DNA from: Glycocaulis alkaliphilus
GTDB taxonomy: Bacteria; Pseudomonadota; Alphaproteobacteria; Caulobacterales; Maricaulaceae
DNA: 64,000 nucleotides
Direction of reading: 5' to 3'
Assembly: GCF_004000605.1 (NCBI RefSeq)
Contig: NZ_CP018911.1
Span: forward strand, 930,001 to 994,000
The stretch's first letter is position 1. Each line of letters starts with the position of its first letter. Below the pieces are notes generated by a model. The model made no database searches. It worked only from the letters and a program-made list of their open reading frames with translations, and had not been told where the DNA came from. This document shows positions 1 to 7,354 of the stretch, piece after piece. The position numbers and the translations under genes were made by a program.

Positions 1-62
1 GCTCCGCGCCGGTCCGCCAGCAGCGTTCAGGCCTGAAATCACTGTTCGGGCGCAAAGGTTAG
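1..62 (+). CDS. C-terminal tail of a CpaE/TadZ-like pilus assembly protein (partial)
   Basis: Only the last 19 codons lie in the window. They run from the left edge to a TAG at 60-62 and read Ser-Ala-Pro-Val-Arg, ending in a basic SLFGRKG tail. The stop sits 16 bases before the cpaF start on the same strand. In Tad pilus clusters the gene before cpaF is usually cpaE, encoding a MinD/ParA-like localisation ATPase. The identity is therefore inferred from position only; nothing diagnostic of the ATPase domain is visible. Confidence 0.5.
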   Translation, partial: SAPVRQQRSGLKSLFGRKG

Positions 63-78
63 AGGCAGCAGGCAAGGC

Positions 79-1560
79 ATGTTCGGCAAGCGCACCACCG
101 CTCCACAGCCCACCCCGGCAGCGCCCCCTGCCAGCGCCGCGCCTGCGCCTGCCGCACGCCCGGCGCCATCTGCCCAGCCACGCCCGCGCCCCGCTGCACC
201 CGCGCCCCAGCCGCGCGCCAGCGCTGCGCCGCAGGCCGCCAGCAAACCCAAGCCCCGCCCTGCCGTACAGGTCGGTCAGGAACGCTCCGCCGAGTACTAT
301 GCGATCAAGACGACGATCTTCAACGCGCTGATCGATACGATTGACCTTGGCCAGCTCGCTCGCCTCGACAACGCCACGGCGGCGGAGGAAATCCGCGACA
401 TCGTCACCGAGATCATCTCGATCAAGAACGTGGCTATGTCGATCGCGGAGCAGGAAAACCTGCTGCAGGACATCTGCAATGACGTTCTGGGCTACGGGCC
501 GCTGGAGCCGCTTCTGGCACGCGACGATATTGCCGACATCATGGTCAATGGCGCGGGCGATGTGTTCATCGAGGTCAATGGCCGCGTCCAGAAGACAGGT
601 ATCCGCTTCCGCGACAATGGCCAGCTGATGAATATCTGCCAGCGCATCGTGTCCCAGGTGGGACGGCGCGTGGATGAAAGCTCGCCGATCTGCGATGCGC
701 GCCTTGCCGATGGCTCGCGCGTCAACGTCATCGCGCCGCCGCTGGCGCTTGATGGCCCCACGCTGACGATCCGGAAGTTCAAGAAAGACAAGCTGACCAT
801 GCAGCACCTGGTCGATTTCGGATCGATCACGCCCGAAGGCGCCAAGGTGCTGCAGATCATCGGCGCATCGCGCTGCAACGTGCTCATCTCCGGCGGTACG
901 GGCTCGGGCAAGACGACGCTGCTGAACTGCCTGACCGGCTTCATCGGGGAAGAAGAGCGCGTCATCACCTGTGAAGACGCCGCCGAGCTGCAGCTGCAGC
1001 AGCCGCACGTGGTACGTCTTGAAACCCGTCCGCCCAATCTGGAGGGCACGGGCCAGGTCACGATGCGTGATCTGGTCAAGAACTGCCTGCGCATGCGCCC
1101 CGAACGCATCATCGTTGGCGAGGTGCGCGGTCCCGAAGCCTTTGACCTGCTGCAGGCGATGAATACCGGCCATGACGGCTCCATGGGCACGCTGCACGCC
1201 AACTCCCCGCGTGAAGGGCTGTCGCGCATCGAGTCCATGATCACGATGGGCGGCTACAACCTGCCGACCAAGACCATCCGGGAAATGATCTCCGGCTCGA
1301 TTGACGTGGTGGTGCAGGCTGCGCGCCTGCGCGATGGGACGCGCAAGATCACCCACATCACCGAGGTGCTCGGCATGGAGGGGGATGTCATCGTCACCCA
1401 GGATCTCTTTGTCTACGAGATCACAGGCGAGGACGAACACGGCAATATCACCGGCCGTCACGTCTCGACGGGCATCGCCCGTCCGAAATTCTGGGACCGG
1501 GCCCGCTATTTCGGTCTGGAACGCGAACTGGCCGCCGCTCTCGACGCCTCGGAGGCCTGA
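79..1560 (+). CDS. cpaF: Tad/Flp pilus assembly ATPase CpaF (TadA), type II/IV secretion family
   Basis: Cytoplasmic hexameric ATPase that powers assembly of Flp/Tad pili, working with the TadB and TadC platform proteins. The protein is 493 residues, close to the family norm. Residues 1-70 are an Ala/Pro-rich disordered leader. The central and C-terminal part carries the secretion ATPase: Walker A GGTGSGKTT with its lysine at residue 278, a CEDAAELQL Asp-box segment, and the MGTLHANS His-box. It is followed after 6 bases by tadB, so the two are surely cotranscribed. The DNA name tadA is avoided here because the tRNA deaminase later in the window also bears it. Confidence 0.96.
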   Translation: MFGKRTTAPQPTPAAPPASAAPAPAARPAPSAQPRPRPAAPAPQPRASAAPQAASKPKPRPAVQVGQERSAEYYAIKTTIFNALIDTIDLGQLARLDNATAAEEIRDIVTEIISIKNVAMSIAEQENLLQDICNDVLGYGPLEPLLARDDIADIMVNGAGDVFIEVNGRVQKTGIRFRDNGQLMNICQRIVSQVGRRVDESSPICDARLADGSRVNVIAPPLALDGPTLTIRKFKKDKLTMQHLVDFGSITPEGAKVLQIIGASRCNVLISGGTGSGKTTLLNCLTGFIGEEERVITCEDAAELQLQQPHVVRLETRPPNLEGTGQVTMRDLVKNCLRMRPERIIVGEVRGPEAFDLLQAMNTGHDGSMGTLHANSPREGLSRIESMITMGGYNLPTKTIREMISGSIDVVVQAARLRDGTRKITHITEVLGMEGDVIVTQDLFVYEITGEDEHGNITGRHVSTGIARPKFWDRARYFGLERELAAALDASEA

Positions 1561-1566
1561 CGCGCC

Positions 1567-2553
1567 ATGGGCGATCTCTCCTTCATCATCGCTGCCATCG
1601 CCGCCTTCGTGGCCGTGGCCGGCGTCGGGATTGCCTTTACCAGCGGCGGCAACAAGCGTCAGGCCCAGCGCGTGCAGATTGCCGTCGGCGCGCCCTTGCA
1701 GGCCGGCAGGCGCCAGACCAGTGCGCTCGACCAGACGGCGCAGAAAAAACGTCAGGTGCAGGAAACGCTGAAAGAGCTGGAAGAGCGCCAGAAGGCTGCG
1801 CGCAAACGGGCTCTCACCTTGCGTGCGAAGCTGGAGCAGGCAGGTGTCAGCTGGACACCGCAACATTTCTGGATTGCGTCAGCCGTAATCGGCGTCCTGG
1901 CGGCGTTTGTGGTCTTTGCAGCCGGCATGAACGTACTCATAACACTGTCCGCGGGCTTTGTTGCCGGGCTGGGCCTGCCTCGCTGGATCGTCGGGTTTCT
2001 GGTGGCCCGCCGCCAGAAGCAGTTTGTGAACAATTTTGCCGACGCCATCGATATCGTGGTGCGTGGTGTCAAATCCGGCCTGCCACTGAACGAGTGCCTG
2101 AAAATCATCGCGCGCGAAAGCCCCGAGCCGGTCCGCACCGAGTTTGAAAAGCTCAATGAAGGTATCGCGGTCGGCGTCGATCTTGACGAGGGTATGCGGC
2201 GCATGACCCAGCGCATGCCCGTCTCCGAACTCAATTTCTTTGCCATCGTGCTGGTCATTCAGGCGAAAACCGGCGGCAATCTGGCCGAAGCGCTGGGCAA
2301 TCTTTCAGCCGTGCTGCGTGCCCGCAAGCTGATGGGCGAGAAGATTCAGGCTCTGTCGTCCGAGGCCAAGGCATCGGCCATGATCATCGGCGCGCTGCCT
2401 CCGCTCGTGCTGTGCATCGTGATGATTGTGGCACCGGACTATATGGGCCTGATGTTCACCCATCCGCTCGGGCAGATGATGCTGCTCGGCGGGCTGGTGT
2501 GGATGGGCATCGGTATTTTTGTCATGCGCGGCATGATCAACTTCAAGCACTAG
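1567..2553 (+). CDS. tadB: Tad pilus inner-membrane platform protein TadB
   Basis: One of the two polytopic inner-membrane proteins forming the platform on which the CpaF ATPase acts (type II secretion F-domain family). It has 328 residues: an N-terminal membrane helix (about 5-25), a charged helical cytoplasmic stretch (about 55-90), a pair of hydrophobic helices (about 98-145), the T2SSF domain (about 155-280) with the typical LPLNECLKIIARESPEPVRTEF-like segment, and two C-terminal hydrophobic helices. It lies between cpaF (6-base gap) and tadC (11-base gap). Confidence 0.93.
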   Translation: MGDLSFIIAAIAAFVAVAGVGIAFTSGGNKRQAQRVQIAVGAPLQAGRRQTSALDQTAQKKRQVQETLKELEERQKAARKRALTLRAKLEQAGVSWTPQHFWIASAVIGVLAAFVVFAAGMNVLITLSAGFVAGLGLPRWIVGFLVARRQKQFVNNFADAIDIVVRGVKSGLPLNECLKIIARESPEPVRTEFEKLNEGIAVGVDLDEGMRRMTQRMPVSELNFFAIVLVIQAKTGGNLAEALGNLSAVLRARKLMGEKIQALSSEAKASAMIIGALPPLVLCIVMIVAPDYMGLMFTHPLGQMMLLGGLVWMGIGIFVMRGMINFKH

Positions 2554-2564
2554 GCCGGTACGCG

Positions 2565-3542
2565 ATGGTCACCCAGTTTGCCCAGTGGATCACGACGCCA
2601 GCCAATCTGTTTGGCCTGCTGGCCTTCTTTCTGGTGTTTGCCACGGTCATCACCGTGTCGGGCCCGGCCCTGGGCGGCAACAAGCTGGACAAGCGCATCA
2701 AGTCGGTTGCCAACCGGCGCGAGGAACTGCGCCGCAAATCACGCGAGGCGCTGGAACTTGAGGCGCGTGGCAGCGCCTTGCGCGGCAAGGATACGCGTTC
2801 CTTGTTCCGCAAGGTGGTGGAGAGCCTTAACCTCCAGACCCTTCTGGAAGACCCCAATCTCAAGAACAAGCTGGTTCAGGCAGGTATGCGCGGGCAGGGC
2901 CCGGTCTTTGCCTTCTATTTTGCCCGCCTGATCGCGCCGATTGTCCTGTTTGCCCTGTCGCTGGCCTATCTCTTCGCGCTCAACGATTTCGGCCTGCCGA
3001 CCATCCAGCGTCTTGCCATTGTGATGGGCATGACCCTGCTGGGCTATTATGCGCCCGGCATCTACCTCTCCAATGCGGCGCAGAAGCGGCGCGATTCCAT
3101 CATGCGCGCCTTTCCCGATGCGCTGGATCTGCTGCTCATCTGTGTGGAAGCGGGTATGTCCATCGAGGCTGCCTTCCAGAAAGTGGCCGCAGAGGTTGGC
3201 ACCAGCTCGATCGAGCTGGCCGAGGAATTGTCGCTGACGACGGCGGAACTGGCTTATCTGCAGGATCGCCGGCAGGCCTACGAAAACCTTGCCATGCGCA
3301 CCAACCATCCCGGCGTAAAAGGGGTGTCGACGGCGCTCGTGCAGGCCGAGCGCTACGGCACACCTTTGGGTCAGGCGCTGCGTGTTATGGCCAAGGAAAA
3401 CCGCGATATGCGCATGGCGTCGGCGGAGAAAAAAGCTGCTGCCCTGCCTGCCAAGCTGACAGTGCCGATGATCGTGTTCTTCCTTCCGGTCCTGTTCATC
3501 GTCATTCTTGGCCCGGCCATCATCTCCTTCCAGGAGATGTGA
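2565..3542 (+). CDS. tadC: Tad pilus inner-membrane platform protein TadC
   Basis: Second T2SSF-family platform protein of the Tad pilus system, 325 residues. A membrane helix occupies about 13-33, followed by a basic cytoplasmic helix, two hydrophobic helices (about 110-165), the T2SSF domain with FPDALDLLLICVEAGMSIEAAF, and a hydrophobic C-terminus. The start chosen is the ATG at 2565, eleven bases after tadB. The open frame extends back into tadB but that part does not resemble the family. This is the last recognisable pilus gene of the cluster. Confidence 0.93.
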   Translation: MVTQFAQWITTPANLFGLLAFFLVFATVITVSGPALGGNKLDKRIKSVANRREELRRKSREALELEARGSALRGKDTRSLFRKVVESLNLQTLLEDPNLKNKLVQAGMRGQGPVFAFYFARLIAPIVLFALSLAYLFALNDFGLPTIQRLAIVMGMTLLGYYAPGIYLSNAAQKRRDSIMRAFPDALDLLLICVEAGMSIEAAFQKVAAEVGTSSIELAEELSLTTAELAYLQDRRQAYENLAMRTNHPGVKGVSTALVQAERYGTPLGQALRVMAKENRDMRMASAEKKAAALPAKLTVPMIVFFLPVLFIVILGPAIISFQEM

Positions 3543-3601
3543 GCGCGCTTGATAGTCGCGCCTGTGCTGCTCGTGTGCTAGACTCTCCGAAAGGAGAGAC
3601 G

Positions 3602-3895
3602 ATGGACGCCGAACTCAAATCCTTGATACAGGCAATTGCTACCGACGCCTTGGGCCCGGCTGTGGTTGTTGATGTTCATGTGAGGCCGGAAGCCGATGCA
3701 GACGATGAACCGATCTTGCGTACACATATTATTGTCAACATGCCCAAGGGTGGCGGCGTTCTCCCCTCGGAGAAGACGATGATGATCCCGCGTGCGGTCC
3801 GCAATGCGCTGGTTCATCGCGGGATCGATGCGTTTCCAATCGTAAGCTTTATCTCAAAAGCAGAGGCAGCGGGGCTCAGCTCTGAAGCCGCTTGA
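3602..3895 (+). CDS. Small conserved-looking protein paired with a HEPN-like gene
   Basis: A 97-residue acidic protein I cannot name. The ATG at 3602 is preceded by a strong AAAGGAGA ribosome site; an upstream in-frame ATG at 3538 overlapping tadC has none and was not used. Predicted layout: an N-terminal helix (2-17), a beta hairpin with an Asp-rich turn (about 20-45), a helix (about 62-73), and a final strand FPIVSFISKAEA. There is no nucleotidyltransferase GS motif, so it is not an obvious MNT antitoxin. It overlaps or abuts the next gene, and the coupling suggests the two act together. My memory is that similar small proteins precede HEPN-like proteins in other alphaproteobacteria; this should be confirmed by a search. 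Confidence 0.7.
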   Translation: MDAELKSLIQAIATDALGPAVVVDVHVRPEADADDEPILRTHIIVNMPKGGGVLPSEKTMMIPRAVRNALVHRGIDAFPIVSFISKAEAAGLSSEAA

Positions 3896-3917
3896 TCTGA
3901 TTGCTTCGGGGCGGCGC

Positions 3918-4343
3918 TTGCTGGCAGGCAAGAGCAAGCCCGCGCAGGCTGATCTCCGGCGCGCAGTAAGCGTGGCGTACTACGCGCTCTTTCACTGTTT
4001 GGCGCGATCAAATGCCGATCTGCTGATTGGCACGGCAAAAGTCTCCCGCTCCAATCCGGCATGGTCTCAGACTTATCGGGCGTTGGAACATGGGATTGCG
4101 AAGACTGCCTGCAAACGCCCGGAAATGACGAAGTTTCCCGCTGACATTCAAAATTTTGCAAGCCGGTTTGTCACCTTACAAGAGCTGCGTCACGAGGCCG
4201 ATTATGATCCTGACGCCCGCTTTGCCAAATCGGGTGTGCGGCAGCATCTGGCCGACGCGGAAGCGTCGATTGCAGGATTCATGGCCGCAAGCACCAATGA
4301 CCGCCGTGCATTTGCAGCTTGGGTGCTGTTCAGGAAGCGCTGA
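3918..4343 (+). CDS. HEPN-like all-alpha protein, possible toxin-type partner of the preceding gene
   Basis: About 141 residues, all helical by appearance. The first helix pair contains LRRAVSVAYYALFHCLAR, a pattern typical of HEPN-superfamily proteins, and a later helix carries LRHEADYD, resembling the R-x-x-ADY signature of some HEPN families. The TTG at 3918 is the first conventional start. However, good-looking sequence (KPLDLIASGRRLL) continues upstream in frame to about 3882, inside the preceding gene, where only CTG or ATT could start. A true start overlapping the upstream stop codon is therefore likely. HEPN proteins are often RNases or their regulators; activity here is unproven. Confidence 0.65.
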   Translation: MLAGKSKPAQADLRRAVSVAYYALFHCLARSNADLLIGTAKVSRSNPAWSQTYRALEHGIAKTACKRPEMTKFPADIQNFASRFVTLQELRHEADYDPDARFAKSGVRQHLADAEASIAGFMAASTNDRRAFAAWVLFRKR

Positions 4344-4387
4344 AGTCAGCGCGCTTGACGCATCCGCAACATTGCGGTTACCCCTGT

Positions 4388-4566
4388 CGCCGGTGGTGCT
4401 TTCGCGAGAAAGCTAAGAGGGAACTCCGGTCAGGGGATTTATCTCCAAGTCCGGGACTGTGCCCGCAACTGTAGGCGGCGAGCCTTGATGTCATGAGCCA
4501 CTGGGAGCGATCCCGGGAAGGCGGCATCAGACAAGGCGTTGACCCGCAAGTCAGGAGACCTGCCAC
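4388..4566 (+). promoter_or_regulatory. Cobalamin (AdoCbl) riboswitch
   Basis: The conserved cobalamin riboswitch elements appear in order: CCGGTGGTGCTT at the 5' side, AAGAGGGAA near 4416, GGGACTGTGCCCGCAACTGT near 4452-4471, GCCACTGGGA near 4497, CGGGAAGGCG near 4513, and the B12 box AAGTCAGGAGACCTGCC at 4548-4564. It lies about 200 bases upstream of a vitamin B12 uptake operon. By the known mechanism of the class, adenosylcobalamin binding should repress that operon. The roughly 200 bases between the aptamer and the btuF-like start would hold the expression platform; I did not find a clear intrinsic terminator there. Confidence 0.95.
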
Positions 4567-4764
4567 CGCAGTCGCTTGTGCAGGACCGGGTCCAGTCCTT
4601 CGGCACACGGATTTACTCCGTCATAGCGGCAAACAGCCGGGCCGTTCGGGCCTGCGCATGGCGTTTCGCGGGTCTTCGCGAGGCGTGTAGCGCAGTTCCG
4701 TCAGCCCGAAACGTTTGTAGCGGGCCGGTTCGCCGTCCCGCATGGGCAGGGCGGGGCATTTGCC

Positions 4765-5601
4765 ATGCGCGTGCGTGTATTGCTTGTGGCGATTGCGGGG
4801 CTGCTGCTCACCAGCGGCGCTGTGGCCCAGCCGCAGCGCATTGTCTCGCTGGATTACTGCGCTGACCAGTATGTGCTGGGGCTGACTGACCGCAGCCAGA
4901 TCGCGGCGCTTTCCCCTGATGCGCGTGCAGATTTCTCCTCCCATGCCGCTATTGCCGAAGGCCTCCCGCAGGCGCGCCCGCTGGCCGAGGACATACTCGC
5001 TCACCGGCCCGACATGGTAGTGCGCAGCTGGGGCGGCGATCCGCGCATTCTCGCCCTGTTCGAGCGGCTAGGTATCCCGGTTCACCAGATCGGATACATC
5101 TCGGACTTCGACGACATCCGCCGCGAGACGCGTGCTGCCGCTGCGGCGTTCGCCCGTCAGGAGCAGGCCGGGATACTGCTCGCTGACATGGACCGGGCAT
5201 TGGATCGTGTCTCACCCGGTGCAGGCGCAGATGCTCTCTACGTCACGCCCGGCGGCGTCACGGCAGGGCAGGGGACGTTCATTGATGCGCTCTTGAGCGC
5301 GGCGGGCCTGAGCAACGCTGCCGGCGCCCAGACGGGCTGGACCAGCCTTCCGCTGGAAGCGGTGGCAACACAGATGCCTGCCATCTTCGTCACCGGCTTT
5401 ACCAATAGTGCCACCGACCGCGTGGACCGCTGGAGCGCCAGCCGTCACCCCGTCATGCGCCGTGCCCTTAGCGCCCGCCCTGTGCTGGCGCTCGATACCG
5501 GCGTTATCGCCTGCACGACATGGCTCGCAGGCGAGGAGGCGGCACGCCTCCACACATTTGCCAGAAGCCAACAACCCATATTGCGCGGGGAACAGCCATG
5601 A
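4765..5601 (+). CDS. btuF: Periplasmic cobalamin/corrinoid-binding protein, BtuF-like
   Basis: Class III periplasmic binding protein that should deliver vitamin B12 to the BtuCD-type transporter. It has 278 residues with a cleavable signal peptide (about 1-21, ending AVAQ). The mature part begins with PQRIVSLDYCADQYVLGL, typical of the TroA/BtuF fold, and contains the second-lobe phrase DMVVRSWGGDPRILALFERLGIPV. It is the first gene behind the cobalamin riboswitch and overlaps the permease gene by four bases (ATGA). Substrate specificity is inferred from the riboswitch; the fold alone would also allow a siderophore. Confidence 0.9.
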   Translation: MRVRVLLVAIAGLLLTSGAVAQPQRIVSLDYCADQYVLGLTDRSQIAALSPDARADFSSHAAIAEGLPQARPLAEDILAHRPDMVVRSWGGDPRILALFERLGIPVHQIGYISDFDDIRRETRAAAAAFARQEQAGILLADMDRALDRVSPGAGADALYVTPGGVTAGQGTFIDALLSAAGLSNAAGAQTGWTSLPLEAVATQMPAIFVTGFTNSATDRVDRWSASRHPVMRRALSARPVLALDTGVIACTTWLAGEEAARLHTFARSQQPILRGEQP

Positions 5602-6581
5602 TGCTGATCAGGGTCAATCTTGTGATGGCGGGCATGGCGCTTCTTGCCGTGCTGGCCGCTCTGGCCCCTGCCAATGGCTGGGCCGACATCGCATCGCTTG
5701 GCCAGTCCGGTGCAGAGGGTGAGCTGGCCCGCATTCTGGTGCTGGAAATCCGTCTGCCACGCATTCTGGCAGCCTTTGGCGTTGGCGCCGCGCTGGGCCT
5801 CGCTGGCGCCGCCCTGCAGGGGCTTTTGCGCAACCCGCTGGCCGATCCCGGCGTGCTGGGCGTGTCGGGTGCCTCCGCGCTGGGCGCGGTGATTGCGGTC
5901 TATTTCAACCTTGCGGCCTTGAGCGTCTGGGCGATGCCGGGCCTTGCCATCTTCATGGCGCTGGGCACGACCGTCCTGCTCTATGTGCTCGGTGCCAGCT
6001 CTGTCTCGACCACGCGGCTGATCCTGGTCGGTGTGGGCCTGTCGAGCCTTGCAGGCGCACTGATGGCGCTGCTTATGAATCTCGCGCCCAATCCGTTTTC
6101 GCTCTCCGACCTCATCAACTGGCTTCTGGGATCAGTTGCCAACCGTTCCTGGGCCGATATCGGCTTTGCCGCACCCTTCTGGGTGATTGGCCTCGTACTG
6201 GTCTTCATGGCCGGGCCGGGCCTTCGCGCGCTGAGCCTGGGTGAAGAAGGCGCGTCCGGGCTGGGCGCGAACGTGCCGCGCATACGCCTGCTCGTCATCA
6301 TTGGCAGCGCGCTGCTGACGGGTGCCAGCGTCGCCATTGCCGGGATTATCGGTTTTGTCGGCATTGTCGCGCCGCATGTGGTGCGGCCCTTCGTGCGCCA
6401 TGATCCCGGTGATCTGTTGCTGCCATCCGCCCTGCTGGCGGGGACGGTGCTGGTGCTGGCAGACATGGCGGTTCGCGTGCTGCCGTTCGCGATGGAGATG
6501 AAGCTTGGCGTCACGGCCGCGCTCATCGGTGCGCCGGCTTTCATCTGGATTGCGGCGCGGGCGCGGGGGATGGGCCAATGA
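5598..6581 (+). CDS. btuC: Cobalamin ABC transporter permease, BtuC/FecCD family
   Basis: Polytopic inner-membrane permease, 327 residues, with the usual alternation of hydrophobic helices and the family signature ARILVLEIRLPRILAAFGVGAALGLAGAALQGLLRNPLADPG split over residues 40-85. The cytoplasmic coupling segment and the GFVGIVAPHVVRPFV motif near residue 255-270 are present. The start is the ATG at 5598, overlapping the btuF stop codon; an open frame upstream is an out-of-frame shadow of btuF. The gene overlaps the ATPase gene by four bases, which implies translational coupling. Confidence 0.94.
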   Translation: MMLIRVNLVMAGMALLAVLAALAPANGWADIASLGQSGAEGELARILVLEIRLPRILAAFGVGAALGLAGAALQGLLRNPLADPGVLGVSGASALGAVIAVYFNLAALSVWAMPGLAIFMALGTTVLLYVLGASSVSTTRLILVGVGLSSLAGALMALLMNLAPNPFSLSDLINWLLGSVANRSWADIGFAAPFWVIGLVLVFMAGPGLRALSLGEEGASGLGANVPRIRLLVIIGSALLTGASVAIAGIIGFVGIVAPHVVRPFVRHDPGDLLLPSALLAGTVLVLADMAVRVLPFAMEMKLGVTAALIGAPAFIWIAARARGMGQ

Positions 6582-7333
6582 GCACACGTCTTGCCATCAT
6601 CGCGGCCAGTGCGGGCCACGACGCGCGCACCGTGCTGAGTGACGTGACCTTCTGCGTGCAGCCGGGAGAGCTCATCTGCCTTGTCGGACCCAATGGCGCC
6701 GGCAAGTCCACCCTGCTGAAACTTGCCGCCGGGATCCTTCCGGCCCGGACGGGCGAAGTGCGCCTTGGCGGGCGGGATGCGTCCGCGATGAGCGCGCGCG
6801 CGCGTGCCGCCCACATGGCCTGGCTGGCCCAGGAGCGCGGTGCGGCCTGGGCCATGCGCGGCGTGGACATTGCCGCGCTGGGCCGGTTTGCCCATGAGGG
6901 GCGGCCCTATGAGCGCCTGCCTGATGCCGCCCGCGAAAGCGTCAATGCAGCGATTGAACGGTGCGGCGCCTCCGGCTTTGCACACCGCCCGGTCGATACG
7001 CTGTCGGGCGGCGAGAAAGCGCGCATCCATCTGGCCCGTACGCTTGCAGGCGGTGCGCCCTTGCTGCTGCTCGACGAGCCGCTAAACGCGCTCGATCCGC
7101 GCCACCAGCTGGATGTCATGGCGCTGCTGCGGGCAGAAGCGGCAAGCGGCACCGCCATCATTCTCGCCTTGCATGATCTGGCGATGGCGCGCCGCCATGC
7201 GGCCCGCGTCATTGTGCTGGATGAAGGGCGCATCGTTGCCGATGGCCCGCCCGCAACCGCTCTGAGTTCCACCATTCTTGCCAATGTTTTTGCCGTCCGG
7301 GAGGCCCCGGACGGGGGCTTCTCGCCGGTCTGA
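6578..7333 (+). CDS. btuD: Cobalamin ABC transporter ATPase, BtuD/FecE-like
   Basis: Nucleotide-binding subunit of the B12 importer, 251 residues. It shows Walker A GPNGAGKST (about residues 39-47), a Q-loop region WLAQERG, the ABC signature LSGGEKAR (about 143-150), Walker B LLLLDEPLNALD and a switch histidine in LALHDLAMA. It overlaps btuC by four bases and precedes the outer-membrane receptor gene by 21 bases, so the complete uptake system is one operon under the riboswitch. Confidence 0.93.
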   Translation: MSTRLAIIAASAGHDARTVLSDVTFCVQPGELICLVGPNGAGKSTLLKLAAGILPARTGEVRLGGRDASAMSARARAAHMAWLAQERGAAWAMRGVDIAALGRFAHEGRPYERLPDAARESVNAAIERCGASGFAHRPVDTLSGGEKARIHLARTLAGGAPLLLLDEPLNALDPRHQLDVMALLRAEAASGTAIILALHDLAMARRHAARVIVLDEGRIVADGPPATALSSTILANVFAVREAPDGGFSPV

Positions 7334-7354
7334 TTTCAACCAGGAGAAAGTCTC

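Noticed and set aside
3539-3601. Upstream start for the small protein at 3539
   Set aside because: The extra 21 residues overlap the tadC end and have no ribosome site, while 3602 has an AAAGGAGA motif.
4493-4865. Short open frames across the cobalamin riboswitch
   Set aside because: They coincide with conserved riboswitch bases and have no ribosome site or family resemblance.
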